Under the pieces are notes generated by a model. The model was not told the origin of the DNA and did not search any database. It saw only the letters and a list, made by a program, of their open reading frames with translations. A stretch of 64,000 bases of DNA from Hymenolepis diminuta (taxonomy: Eukaryota; Platyhelminthes; Cestoda; Cyclophyllidea; Hymenolepididae): positions 1,011,841-1,075,840 of the forward strand of contig CAADRB010000002.1 of the NCBI GenBank assembly GCA_900708905.1, written 5' to 3'. The position numbers and the translations under genes were made by a program. The stretch's first letter is position 1, and every line of letters starts with the position of its first letter. This document shows, one piece after another, positions 12,634 through 26,400 of the stretch.

Positions 12634-14491
12634 ATGAGTGAAGACGGAAAATTGCTAGAAGAGAAAGTGTAAGCTCAAATTAGAGAATTATAATGTAATT
12701 TTATAAAATATTCTTGTAGTGAATTATCTGAACATAAAATGGGAAATGATCGTAAGTATATTTTAAAAAAGTTACAGATATAAATATTTTATTGTTTATG
12801 AAGTGTTTATTAATTATATTCACCGCAAAATATTAGTCATGTTCATGTTACGGTTAGTAGTATATACTTATCGATATCCCAATTCAAATAAAGGACTTCT
12901 TTCTAAGAATTTATTATTGAATTTTTTCCTGAAAAAGTGTGTTTGTTGAATACAGTAATGCCCACTGGATCTAATATATGCATCCTTTGTTCAAGTAGAA
13001 ATAAGCTAATTGATAAAAGTCTCTTTACTAATTTTGAATGACTTTTAGAAAATGTGATCACACAAGCCACGAATCATTTAAATTTGGTCTATGCTCTCCA
13101 TCCCGAAAATGACTTAAAAAATATATCGATCCAGACTCGACTAGATATATGCAAAACTATTGAACAGTTCACTGAAGACGCCTTACCTACAAAGCAAGAT
13201 ATCGAATCGCCGGATTTTGTTATTCAGTCAAATAGAATATGTATTGACGACATTGAAAGATTTATAAGGGTATTAAATGAATCCCTTCCCCTTTCTAATG
13301 TGATATGTTTTGTTTAATTGTTCGTTACGGTTTCAGATCATAGAACAGGAAACGGAATTGGACAAAGCTTATATGAGTAGTGTACTTACAGAAGAACGAA
13401 CTGAACTTGACAAGGATCTACAACTATATACTAATCTAATAAATAAAATCATACTGGTAATAGTCTGAATTTAGTGATTAAGTGGGAGCGTAACGAACTT
13501 CAAAATAATATTTTCTTTTTTAAGAACTGTACTTGGCTGGATCTGCCTGTGGGTATTATTCACCGAGCAGCTGGTTATATCGAACTCTATTTCAGTAAGC
13601 GCAGGACTAATTATCTGCTAAATAACCAATTGGTTTTCGGCTGTATCACGTTGGCGAAGGAAAATCACGACATGGATAAATACACCGAGCCTGATTACTC
13701 TAAACTCACAAGCAGTATTGGAATAACTGTTACACGATCGAAAGCAAGTTTTTATAATTCTATTATATATTTGCTTTTAGATTCTAGATATTGACTATAT
13801 CAGCGAAACTGTTGGTGAAAATATCAACTTCCCGACAACACTTCGTTGGCTTGAGATCTTTTTATACGGTCTTCATGAATATAAGCCAGAGTTACTCAAA
13901 TGGGTACATTAAGAATAGTTGTTATTTACTCTTTGTATATATCGTAATTATTTAATCTTTATTATTATTTCAGGCCAAGCATGCTTGTAACTACATTCTG
14001 GACATGAATCTGAAAAATTTTAACCTACGAAAATATTCTCCGCGTCTTAGATGTGCAGCAGCAATTTGGTTTATTCGTTTCATCCTCAGAATACACTGTG
14101 ACTGCTGCTCTCCAGCAATCACTTGTGAACACCGATTGGCAGCAATCTGGCCTAAGATATTTGTACAACTTACTGGTTTCCAAGAAAACAACGAATTGAG
14201 AAGAATCGCTTACGAATATGGCAAGGCTCTTTTGAGCGTTAACGAAGTCTGCGTTCCTGCATTCAGGAATAAAGAAGATGTTTACAACTATTCAGTTAGT
14301 TTGCTAATAGTTTTGAAGTCGATCTAGTGGAGTATATTTTTTATTATGCTCTTTATTGATTTCAGATGGTCTTCAATACATACATGACGAGTCATCACGA
14401 TAGAATAGCAATTGAATCTAAAATAAGCAGCTTTGATAAAGAGGATTTGGAGAAACTGAAGTGTCTTGGGAGAATCAAAGACAATGTGTAA
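12634..14491 (+). CDS. Diverged cyclin-like protein, copy C
   Basis: Proposed exons are 12634-12668, 12720-12751, 13049-13269, 13337-13456, 13525-13743, 13781-13903, 13974-14294 and 14366-14491, giving 398 aa. Phases agree throughout. The 120-nt fourth exon and the 321-nt seventh exon correspond to those of B, D and E. The intron at 13744-13780 begins GCAAGT, a GC-AG intron of only 37 nt. The first cyclin fold is the most degraded of the family: no RAILxDW motif is visible, and YIELYFS replaces YLDRFL. A lysine remains at the ITLAK position. The second fold is clearer, with RLRCAAAIWFIRFIL, a CDCC cluster and EHRLAAIWPKIFVQLTGF resembling the cyclin W-x-L-x-YTGY region. Missing small N-terminal exons within the 297-nt intron 2 are possible. 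Function inferred only from fold. Confidence 0.82.
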
Positions 14492-16957
14492 AATTTCTTG
14501 GATATTCAATGACTTAATTTTCATCATCTGCTTATTCGCATAAAATATATGTGTGTAGTTTCATTTAGTAGCCTATATAAAATAATTATTTGGCTTGAAA
14601 TCGGCTTGTTTTAATAGAGTATGTAAATGCCTTATTAATGTAAGTGAGAGCTGAATAGGATCCATGCTTATTAATTGCGTATATTATTATATAAATATGT
14701 CGTTTAGATTATTCATCTAAATTTGTATAATGCATGAGAAAGACTATCAAAATCTGCTTCTAATTTGATTGGTTTTAAAGGCAAAGAAATAGAGATGTGA
14801 AATTTAGGCAGTGTGGATGCAAACTCCTATGTTCTCATCACTTTAGGTTGGTGAAGGTCAAAACCCTGGTAACTACAGGCTCATAAAAAGGTCATTTTCT
14901 ATCTTAGAATTAAATTATTTATAAAAAAGAACATGAGAAGAGTACATATAACAGGGGATTTCAGTTAAAAATGGAGCCGTTCTTGAATACTGATCTGTTG
15001 TGGTCTCTTAAACTGATTCATACAACCTGTAGACTCGGCATTAGCATGACAGTTCTTGGTGATCCTCGTATCAATCTGAGTATGTACTTGTGCTATAATC
15101 CGTGACCACTTTTTAACTCGAACGATTGGTTTCCAAACTTCATAATGCGCCAGTTATTTGACAAGCTCTCGAATGATTAGAAGTCTCAAGATCATACAGC
15201 TTTTGCTCTCCGAGGTAAATCTAATTTTGTTCCGTCAAAGGCTTACCGTCACTCGTTCATTTTTAAGGAAATGTAAACTTCTTAAAATAAGTTTTCAATC
15301 ATTTTTTGTTTGTAAAATATTTTAATAGCAAATTTTTCGATGGAAATAAATAGATAACTGTTAAAGAAACAGTTCAAAATTTGTGCTTAACTGAAAGCTA
15401 TATCAAAAAGGGAAGCGCCTAAAGTCAACGTATTTTCATCATAGTTATTCATTAACTGTCCAATTTTTAGAAAAAACGGGTACTGTAATTACTGCATTAA
15501 CATTAAATCAATAACTGCAGTAGACCTAAAACGTTGAGCTAAGCTTAAAGTGACGCTAACTTGAAAAAAGCCCCAAGCCAATTAGACGAAATGTTCACAG
15601 TGCCAGTCTCGCCTGGAAGGAATGTACTATGAAGTCGCCCTTAAGAGAAACTCATATTTTATCTCTCTCTTGTTAACCAGAATTAACCACATCGCTAGAT
15701 GTGCGCCGGTAGCATTGATCTCATAACATCTAACTTGGTAGACAAGAACGTTAATCAGTTTATAACAACTGGATATCAGTAGTCAAACTCAAATATAAAA
15801 CTAAAAGATCTCACTTTCAAAGGGAAAGACGAACGGTTTCTGGATTAGCTTGAGTTGATACCGTGAATTATATTATTAAAGTATCATTTTTTATCGAACA
15901 TCTTGTGATAAAATTGGGGTACCTAATATAGTCAAAATAGAGTTCAATTTAAGTAACTTTCAGGACAAAAAGGGGAAAATATGTGAGGTTAATAGAGCAT
16001 ATTAAAGCACTGAATCCAATATGGACAGATGTTGAGATGGGGACGTTCTGGATTTGGGTCAGTCAATTACGATGTCCAAGTAGATCCCTACAAATTTTTT
16101 GAATATAATAAGCTAACATAGAGAACTGCAATCTCAAAATTCTATTAGATTAAATTTTCGATCGAAGCAACTTTTAAATGAATACATTCTTTGCCTAACA
16201 ATAATAAGACAGTTTATAGTTTTGCTAATGACTACGTTATCGGATTATAAGGTTCCTTCTTTGAAAAAATGAATGCAAATATATTAGTAGTAATGATGTG
16301 ATTATAAATTGTTATGGAGTTACTATTGTGGAAATGAATAGATTTGTTTTAATGAGTGCACTAAATGTAGCCAATACTGATACTTTTTTGGGAGATCATC
16401 AAAAAAATAAATACCATTTCCTCAGCTCAGTTTTACTCTATGATTTCTGTTGGAGAATCAATTGCCTCATATTCGATATCCATTCTTGAATTTTGCCTCA
16501 GTCGGAATTCATTTAATTTCTTATCTTGAAATATGAGATTTTTACCTCTCCTTTGTTTTTCCTCATAGGATTCAATGTTCATATTATGCACTATATCACC
16601 CGCTCCCCCACCCCAAACATCTGCGTTGCAACTGCTTTAACCTGTCTATTATGCATTTCTTAACCTAACATTACCTCAATGTGTTATATTTTCGGCGTCA
16701 AATTATCGTCCTACATTAAGTGCCTACTTAAGATTATCAGGTGCATTAAGTATTGCACATTAAAAATATTTACAGTGTATCTCTTTTAAACAGGTTTTTG
16801 CTTAATCAAGAAGCTTTTCCACAAAGTGAACGTACTAATAGCTCATCGATTTTCTCCAGTTAATGTAATTATCTGCAGTTAGATTTGCTTTAGTGTTATT
16901 AATTAGTGTAATTTGCACATGTTGCTTTAAACGCTCTGCAAAATTCGTTTGTAAAAT
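14492..16957. other. Intergenic region between cyclin copies C and D
   Basis: About 2.5 kb of AT-rich sequence. I see no open frame with splice support, no recognisable transposon and no RNA gene. Confidence 0.6.
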
Positions 16958-19900
16958 ATGGCCGAAGATAAAATGATGAATTCTGACTTTGAGAAATGTT
17001 ACGGTACGTGATAATAACTAGTTTTGTTAATATTATCATTAACTCCGCTTAGTCATTAAATAATATATGTTTTAATAGAAAAAATAATATTGTCCATAAA
17101 CTTATGATTGACTTAAATGATGAAACGAAAGGGATTTCTCCTAAAATAACAACGGTATCTTTTCCTAAATTAATATACATTAAGCTGTTTTTTGTTCAAT
17201 GTATTGATAAAAGTAAATTCAGTGAACCAGTTTCATTGGAGCGTGTTTAATTGTGTTTATATATGTCCGCTTAATAATAATAATAGTTATAGATTACATT
17301 TTAATATTCGGGCCAATGGGTACATAGCTACAGCAGAGGAGAAACAATTTTGGCATGAAGGAGGGAGATTTGGTCCTTAAAATTTTTTCTCTACCTTAAG
17401 AACATATTCTGCCACTTCTTCAAACGATATTTTGAAGAGGCTCGCAAGGATCCGATTTTAGCATTAAGGGTGACATTCCGAGATGTACCATTCCAACCAT
17501 CCTTGTCTTAAAAGGACTGGAAATGGCAGAAAATTGAGCATTGGGATTCCTTGCTAATCACTGCGCAAGAGGACGGTGATTCTGTCGATGATGCAGAAGT
17601 ATTGCTTTCTCCTTCAAAAACATCCAAATACAGTTGGCAGCTCTGCACTTCACCGTTTTTGCTCGAGTTCTCTTATAAACAATAATTACACTATTAGAGA
17701 GAAGAACTGGCGCCATGGGGTCATCGGTTTTTAATTTTAAATACTCCAATCTGCCACTCCTTCTTTTTGAATTCAAAGGGTAAAATTTTAGAGTGATTTA
17801 TGAGAAAGACAACTCTAGAATAAAGTCTGTGAAAAGTGATCCTGAGTTATAGTGTTCGAATTTGGGATAGTTGAATGGGGGAATGCATTATAGTCTCAGT
17901 AATTACAGGTGAGAAAAAACCTCCTTGAAATCGCTTTTTTATGATTCCTCGAGATTTCAAAGACTGGTTTCAGAACGAATATCAAAGAGCAAAAGTTAGC
18001 ATCCTGGTATATACCCCGGTAAATTCCAAATCATATTAATTTGTTGTATTTATGTTTAGCTTCGGAATTTCCTTCGGAAAAAGTCAACGCAATCGAATTG
18101 ATCGGTAAGATAATTACAACTAGATAAAATCATATTTGACTCGAAATGTAATTCAAGTGTTTTGTTCATAAATTTAGATGATCAGGTGAATGAAGTAAGA
18201 GGTAATAAAATTTAATCATATTGTGCTTTAAAGAAAAAAAGCACAAAAAATTCAAGATTGTTTTTCATTTTTCAAAAGAAAATTCGAATACCGCCATGCA
18301 TCGAATGGCATCAAAAGAACCCACTCAATTCAAAATACTTGGTAAAGAATACTACCACAACATTGTTATGGCTCATTTATTTGCATTTTTGTGAAAATGA
18401 ATGAAGTTAAATTTATTTAATTTCACGGGAAATTATCATATGGTTTGGGGAGCTGAGCCAATATTAATGATAGATTTACTTCGAATGAATTTAATTCTAA
18501 GTCCTGATGAGTTGATTACACTTTCACACGTTCGGAAATTTGTATATTTGATTGAATTAATTTATTAATAAAATTAGGACGTACAGTTTTTAGCTCCTCT
18601 TTGTTTTGGCTATTCATTTTAGCTTATACTCGTTTTGCATTTTTCAACTATCACCCTTAAATAACTGTAACATTTCTAGCAAATAATACATGAAATTCCA
18701 TGACATTTTAATCAAATTATGGCGTTGATATTGTAAGACCCCGTGTTGATCAATGCAGCATTATCATACACAGGTACTAGAGATAAAATGAGACACTTAG
18801 AGAAGAATTTTGTATTACCACTGACGCATGTCGGCCGATAAGGGCCAACCTGGAAATCTGACCAATCAATCAATACTCTCAAGGTTAAAAGTTACCATAA
18901 GTGTCAAAGGTACGAATCGCAATTCCGAAACCAAAAATTTTCTTCTTGTTTCACTCGTATTTGGGGGATGTAAAGTTTCGCTTATCCTGTAATAGAAATT
19001 TCAAAGTGTAATCAGTTCATATCGTTCGGATTTATATCTGAAGAGTTTGGAGTTCGGGTTACGTGTGACGGTTATATCCAACTGTTAGGAAATGTCGGCT
19101 CATATATCATGAATTTCTGCAAGATACTGTTTACCCGGAATGCCGATGCAATCTTCAATCATGCAACTTTATTGATTAAATAACTTAATTTAAAGGGACA
19201 CGCGCTGAACTTGAACTTCCAATGATTCCCGGAATGCCAGAAACAAGAGGTAGGCCATGTCCTTTTCAGAATTTTATAAGATATGTTAATCATTTAATGT
19301 TAGTTTAGAAAGAATTCATTAACCGTTAAGTAAAACTCAAATTCCATTAATCTGTCGTTTGAAGAATTTGTTTGTTTAAGACTGCTGTAGAACATAACTT
19401 TTAAAAGGAACATTTAAAAAAGTTAGTTAAAGATCCAATTTAACATGTATTTTTGTGCACACTGGACATACATCAATGCGTTTCAGATCTTATGCGTTTA
19501 AATACTGCATCCGACTATTTATGTAGGTTTTTTGTTCGCAAAATTAGATCAGTCTCTCAATTATGTTTTATATTTACTAGACGACGGTTTATTTGTGCAT
19601 TTTAGCTAATGAATGCATGCCAGTTTATGACCTCTCAAATTTAATGAAAAAACATAAAGTAGCTACAGCGGGTACATCTTAATAAGATCTAAAATCTTTC
19701 AAATTATATTTTATTACTGCTGAACAAACCTTACACAATTTGTTAAAATTACACAGGTCTAACAAAGATGAACTTGATTAAACTTGATTTAATTTGTTCA
19801 ATTTCAATTTTAGATCACAGTCCTGGAATGGGCGGACACACAGTTCGTTATATTCGAGCAAGAAATCCCCAAGGCTCAAAAACCATTAATGACTACCTCA

Positions 19901-21824
19901 AAATTTGTAACTTATCACCGGTATTGCAACTGTTTGCTTAAGAAAATTACCATTTCTAAAAGAAACCATCTTTAAGTATTCATGTATTTTTACTTTTAAT
20001 TTTAGATCAGTGCTAAAGATATCAAAGACGATGAAATGTTTGTCCAAATGTACCTGCCCCCTGTCTCAAATGACTTTATGATGTCTCCTTTAATGCGTGC
20101 AGCTGCTATTGACTGGATGACCGGGGTAAGTCCTTGGAGTTTTCAAACTGAAATAACGTCAAGAGCTCAAGTATTTGGGAAAAGATCAAGCTAATTATAT
20201 AGGTGAATGGTAGGGTATCACGCTTTATTGACTCGAAGTCAAGAGAGTATATATATGTACATTCTCTTTGAGCAGTGTTGTTCATGTTAGCATAACGGGA
20301 GTAGAAATGAGGTTATGATATAGAGACCAAATAGGGCTGTACTAACAGACTGTTTTGATTCCTTTTTTCGTCTAATGAGCAACTTATAAAAAGTTATTAT
20401 CCGCCAGTTAAGACAGTGCAAATATATCATCTAACATGTGTATTTGGTAGAATGTTATGGTTTCCAGATATGTTTCAATGTGTACATCCATCCTGCATTT
20501 CTGTGTGTATTGTAGATGATTTACGTCTTTATGCCCATTCTTTATAGATAAACATACAATAATGGTTTTTTTCGTCTATCTTTATAGATGCAAGTACTTT
20601 TTGATACCGATGTTACTGCCCTTCATATAGCTACACTACTCCTGGATTCATATACTTGGCTCAATAGGAAAATAAAACCGAGAGATTATCTAAAGATTGC
20701 GGTAGTAAGCCTGATATCAGCGATAAAGATGACAAAGGAAGGAGTCGTACTTCCTGATATTATCGCCGGAGTTCATGAATTTAGCAAGCAATTATTCACT
20801 ATTAATGAGGTGTGTTCCATCTTTTTAAATTTTATTCCACTAAAAGGCTTCCATTAATGATTTTCAGCTCATTTCCTATATTTCTAGATCGGAAAAGCCT
20901 TGAAGAAATTCGAGAGCGAATTCGCTCATGAAGGTTTTAAAAAGCTTATTCCGCACTACTTCCTCTTGCATTGTCTCCAGGTCATGCCGGACTTCGAAAG
21001 GAATATGTGGAAAAAGGTAAGTTGAAATAACAAATTCTGTTTCACCTTGGTTGCAGATGAAACAACTATAAATAGATTTTTCGGTATAATCTACACTACA
21101 GAATCTATCGTGTAATGCTATATGAGACTTAGTCAAATTGCAAACTTAAGTTATGAGTCAGCATTAGCAAAATGCTCTAAAACAGCGCTGAATTTACTAC
21201 ATTTTACCTGGTAAAAGAAAAAAATCGACACTTTTCTATTACGCTATTATAAGTTGATTTAAATAATTAAATGAACAGTACAGTCGGGTTTTTTCCTTTT
21301 ATGGCATTATTTCCTTTATCTTTTAGTTTGTAGCCCTGTGTTTATATCTCCTGGATCTCGGTGCTCTGAATATCGGACTGGTTTCATACTCAGCACGAGT
21401 AAAATGTGCTGGAGTAGTCTGCTGTGTGCGAGAAGTTTTCAGAAAATTCTGTGATTGTTCATATGAAGAAAAGCATGATCCGAGAATACGATGCCTATAT
21501 CACAGAATGTTACCTATGAGTTTTGAAATGCAGGAAGTCCTCCAACTCCGCTATAATGACCAAGTTAGGAGCGTAGCTCAAATCTATAAGAAAATGCTCG
21601 TACAGGCCAAGAAAATTTCACAGAGTCCCATTCCAGCTTACACGAAGAACTGTTCCGAGCCATTTATGGTTAGTTTCTAACTATAAACCTAAACATTTAG
21701 TCACTTAGCATGCCATTAATATTACACTTATTTCGTTACACAGGCTGCCTACAACAAATTCAAGTCAGACGCCTACTTCGGAATAGCGAGGGCTGATATG
21801 CTTCCATGTTTGGATGAAGAATGA
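16958..21824 (+). CDS. Cyclin-like protein, copy D (closest to A/B-type motif)
   Basis: Proposed exons are 16958-17003, 18060-18104, 18178-18201, 19196-19249, 19606-19671, 19814-19920, 20006-20125, 20588-20809, 20888-21016, 21327-21668 and 21744-21824, giving 411 aa. Exons 2-5 are 45, 24, 54 and 66 nt, all phase 1 at both ends, so any could be skipped without changing frame. The cyclin fold begins at MRAAAIDW (144-151), a near match to MRAILIDW of mitotic cyclins. LLLDSYTW then matches the LDRFL helix. The kinase-contact lysine aligns with SLISAIK (Lys201), but the partner glutamate of cyclin A appears replaced. RAEL in exon 4 fits a minimal RxxL degron but lacks wider D-box context. The second fold spans 272-385. 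Likely a cell-cycle-type cyclin, but much diverged. The start codon was chosen because it opens the only in-phase first exon found. Confidence 0.85.
17558..17776 (-). pseudogene. Antisense FLYWCH-like zinc-finger fragment in copy D intron 1
   Basis: A 72-codon minus-strand frame has an arrangement like a FLYWCH finger: Cys44-x4-Cys49, then His63 and Asn66-His67-Arg-Pro, preceded by a Tyr-rich strand. FLYWCH fingers end in HNHxP; here the first His is Gln, so it is degenerate. Such fingers occur in MULE-type transposases and in some host regulators. No flanking exons or inverted repeats were identified. It could be chance. Confidence 0.3.
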
Positions 21825-23420
21825 AGTGAAGATTTCGACAACCTGTATTTCATATCAGCAATATGAACCCTGCATTTTCATTTATTGGTCATTAAAAGTC
21901 GTACATCTTTCGCATAGCCCTTTATTATGTAAAAATGAACATTTATTTTAATGCTTGCGGAAGAATAACAGAATATCTATTTACATGTCTTATTAAAGAT
22001 CTGAATCGTAGTTTGCTTTCAATAACTAAGTTTTAGATATAGCCTGATTCATATTACATTAAAGACGAAATGATGTAATAACACTTCTCGAGTAAGTACT
22101 ATCAATCAATATGGAAATTATTAACTATTTGCAGGCAAAAGAGCAATTCGGGACAATTTTATATTCTGCAAAGTTAGTCCATTTCGACGCTCTTTTAATC
22201 CTAGGAAGAATAGTTTCTGGCACCATGATCTAAGTGCCCGCTAGATATTAATTCAGACCCGAAGGAGTTGGAAGACAAAAGTTCTGTTTCTTCAAGACAC
22301 TTCATTTATTTACCAAAGTTCTATATATAAAAGTTCTCTTCGCATGATTTGTAGAGGATCAATACTATTTATCTAGTTATTTGGATCATTCCGGACGTGC
22401 AAATTGATTTAATATAATGTTTATTAAACCTCGAGCAATAAAATATTAGTTTACAAGAAGCAATTTTATACCGCCATAGGGGAATAAAGCATAAATAAAG
22501 GTAAATTTGTAAAAATTGTTTCCTCGTGAGCGAAAATAGAGAAGTCAAACTCCTTCCTGCCTTCAAAGCTGCTCAATACAGAGAAAGTTGTAGCATAAAA
22601 TACGTATTTTAATGCATGCATATATCTTCCATCTCTGGAGTAATCACACATTATTTATATTAAGAATCATTACCCACCTCTACGAGACAGCGTTAGTTTG
22701 TACTCATTTACTTATATTTAATCAAATAATTCATTGTTTGTGCTTAAGTACTAGTGGCCAACGGAGAAACAGAGAGAACACGAACTAATTGTAACTAATT
22801 AGACTTTATTTATTAAAACCGCTTAAGCTGTTAACACACAAAGGATCATGTCTGTGAGAATGGAGGATGTGGGGGAAGCTACTCGTAAGAGAAAATAAAT
22901 AGGCGTTAGTGAATGGGGAGGGGAGACAGGAAACACAGCATGGGTGAGCACAGCCGTAGACACTGGGTGGGACTGACTATTAATACACCACAAGTACTGC
23001 AACATAAATTTTGTTTATTCCGATATTAAAATCGAAACATTTCATAAGCTAATCAGTTAAATTTAGAGTCATTTTAATAAGTCAACATTTTGTCTCTTCT
23101 ACATGCCTTCCTAACCTGTGTCCAGCACGTTGAGAGAGTATCACAGTATTGTAGTATCCTTTATTTACATAGTCATTGCTTTTAACTAATTTAGAGTTGA
23201 ATCTTAATATATAAATGTAAAAAAATAATAATGCCGCATCATTCCGCTTATTTATTTCGATCGATACGCATAGTGAATTGTAATCATTATTCACCAATGT
23301 GCACCTGAAATTCACCTGAACTCCACTCCCCTCTCTATCAGGAGATTAGAACTGGCCATTCGAGCCTCCTCCTACCTTAGTGACTTCTCCTTCTCAGCTT
23401 AATCTCAAGCAAACCAAAAA
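21825..23420. other. 3' UTR of copy D and intergenic region before copy E
   Basis: ATTAAA at 21891-21896 lies about 70 nt after the copy D stop and is a plausible polyadenylation signal. Beyond it I see no gene. A purine-rich stretch (about 22.74-22.95 kb) stands out in composition but was not identified. Confidence 0.5.
21891..21896 (+). promoter_or_regulatory. Candidate poly(A) signal ATTAAA for copy D
   Basis: The commonest variant of AATAAA, 67 nt after the stop codon. It was chosen by position and sequence only. Confidence 0.4.
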
Positions 23421-26400
23421 ATGAGACCGAAGATAGAACGCAAATCTCAAACAGAAAAGTAAGTGTTTTTTTCTAATTGTTTATTGATCACGCTTTAGCT
23501 CCTTCCTCGTCCATTCTAGAGAGGACGTCTTCAGACAGAAAATAAATCCAACAAGTAATTACATAGCTCTTATTATTATCTTTATTTAAATTGCTCTTAT
23601 TCAATAATATTTTCTTTTATTTATTCAATGAAGAATTCAAGACCTTAACACTGAGAGGTTTACGTCTTCGTGATGCGAATGTAAAGGAATGTAAGTTTAG
23701 CAGCTTTCCGTAATAGTTTTTTTCAATGTATTTTAGATATATTATTTGTTACATGTCATTGTTTTAGATGTACAGATGACAACTTTCAGTAAGACTTCTG
23801 ATAGGTCTACCACTGGTAAGTTTGCAAAATTCGCTTTGTAATATAAGAATATCCTGTACGATATTTTAAGTAATTTTGATAGACCATCTACTACCATGTT
23901 TGATATGGTAAATACATCAGTGCTACAATAGAATTCACATGGGTTTATTAGATAATAGGATAGAATAAAGGTGCTGATTTACATATCTTCTTCCAGAATG
24001 GCAGATTTAAAGTTCATAATTGAAAAACGCTATACTTGTATTCCTCCATGGATGACAATAGTAAAACCGCTGAAAAGGATTGTACTATTTTCGAGGGCCA
24101 GACTATCTCAATTCACAGTAATTGAGAGACTTCAGCTAAGATATTGTTTACGAGAAAACTAGGCAAATTATTGCCCTTCCAATCTTTTACTACCTCCGTT
24201 ATCACAAGAATGGAAGACAGAGACGGTGACTGAGTACTTATGATAAAGGAAAACGCAGAGCAGGCAGTAGTCTTGAGACTGGACGGCAAAAAATGATAGA
24301 AAAACAGGTTTGAAAACGATAATGTTAAGTAACAGGAGAAATTTGAAAAACTATGCAAATGGTCTGAGTAGAATAGGACTTTAATAGAGAAAGGATGCAC
24401 AATTTAAAGATTCAAATGTCTGAACGTAAAAAGCGGGATAGAGAAGGGAGCACGAATATATACAGAGTCCTATGCCGCCAGTGTGACGTTGGGCGCTCAT
24501 TTGGCTTCTCGATAGTATTTGCAGGGCTTCGGGAGTTAGCTGGTTCTTTTTCCAAGCAGGGAAAAGGCACTCATAAAAAGGATAGACCATAATCGGGTGA
24601 TTATACTGCAATCATTCTGATTGGCTGGTGAGATCATAGGCATATACTGCTCTGGTTCGTCATAGTGGCCTCCATAAATGCCACCTATAAGACCAAAATA
24701 TTTTTCATTTTGCTTATCTCCAAGCCCTTTTGGCATATTAAGATGACATTCTTGCCCTTTGTTGTTGGAATGAGGTGGCTTGAAAGATAAGCACTAACTG
24801 GAACAAAGCGCTTCTCTAATTCAAATAACTTAGTTAACATTTAAGTAATGAAACGGACCCTAAGGGAATGAAACTCTGAGTTCAATTTGCGAGTCTACTG
24901 ATTCTGCCTAAATAAATTCGTGACTTCATAGATTAAAAGTTTCGACATTTTTAATAAGCTCCTTTGAATACGAGTTTTGACTTCTTAAATTCGATGTAAT
25001 GTTGTTTGGTATGAGTGGAATGAGTTCTACAGTTGTAAGTATTCTTATTATCCGGAGGTATCAATTTTTTTCTTTTAGATTTAATAAACGAAAAACTATT
25101 AAATGAAAACGAAAGAGATGCAATTTTCAGGGCACCGGTTGTTAAAATTGGTTATGTCATTTACAGCAAAACCCTTGAGTTGATGACCACATTTATGGGT
25201 AGCTGGAAACGAAAGAATGTAGATTCTATCAACTATATTCAAATGAACAATTTTCAACAGAGCAAGAAGGCCGATTCCTCCGGACCCTTTATCTACCTCA
25301 GAAGTGTAAATCTGCTTGGATAATGAATAGGTTTTAGATTTTGCATTATGAACTTATTCGGGATGATAGGATCATTTCGACCTACAATCCTCATGGCCCA
25401 TTAATGAGTTACATCTCTTCGGATTGGAGGGCTGATCTCTTTAATCGGATGATTCAGGTATTAGATTTTGTAATCATGACTCTACCTAATTTTCAGCTTC
25501 AGCAACATATCGGCTTCAGTACAGAAACTGAACACTTGGCTACTGTACTGGTGGATCGATATACTTGGCGTAAGCTGATAGATCCCGATCGCTATGACCT
25601 TCTTGGTATGGTTGCGATTTCCATGGCGGCAAAGATTACTTGTCGGAGACGAAAAGTGACTTTCAATAAACTTTGTAGTCTGTCTTTGAATAAATACCGG
25701 TGCAGTGACGTAGGTATCATTATGTCATTACATTATAACTACTTTCATTTACTTTATTTTAGATGGCAGAAATGGAACTGAAAATGATAAGCGTTCTTGA
25801 GTATGATCTCGTTAGTCCAATTCCGCATACTTTCCTGGGTTTTGCTATCGGTGCATCGCTGGAGGTGCTAGAAGAACTCGGTGAAAATGAGGTAAGCTCA
25901 ATTAGCCTTCAATAAAACTGAATTGTACAAGAGTTGTGAATATTTATTAGTCAACCAGTAAAAATTGATCGAAAATATTAACTGATATCACCTAAAGTCA
26001 TTATCAAATTATATTCTCTAATCATATACTCCTATCTTATGCTCATACATATAGCTTGTCCTAATTTCAAGTCCTTATATTTTTCTGAGTATTGATCTGA
26101 AGTTAGATAGTACTGTCTTGTTTTTTAACGGTCTTTTACATTAAGAATCTGAGTACATCGTAGTTCTAATACATAACGACAGGTTAGTAATAGGAAATAG
26201 AAGGTGAGCCACTCTTTGCAGTTAGACTTAATTATTCATATCTATTAGATAGCTAATCTGAAGTAACTAGGATGTCGACAAACCTGATTTGAGACAGCAG
26301 AATAGCTGTTTTGTATCCATCGGGTGATTTCCAAAGGCAGACATATTCGGGCGCATTCTCCCTTGACATTTTGACGAATAGTCCAGATAGGATGAATAAA

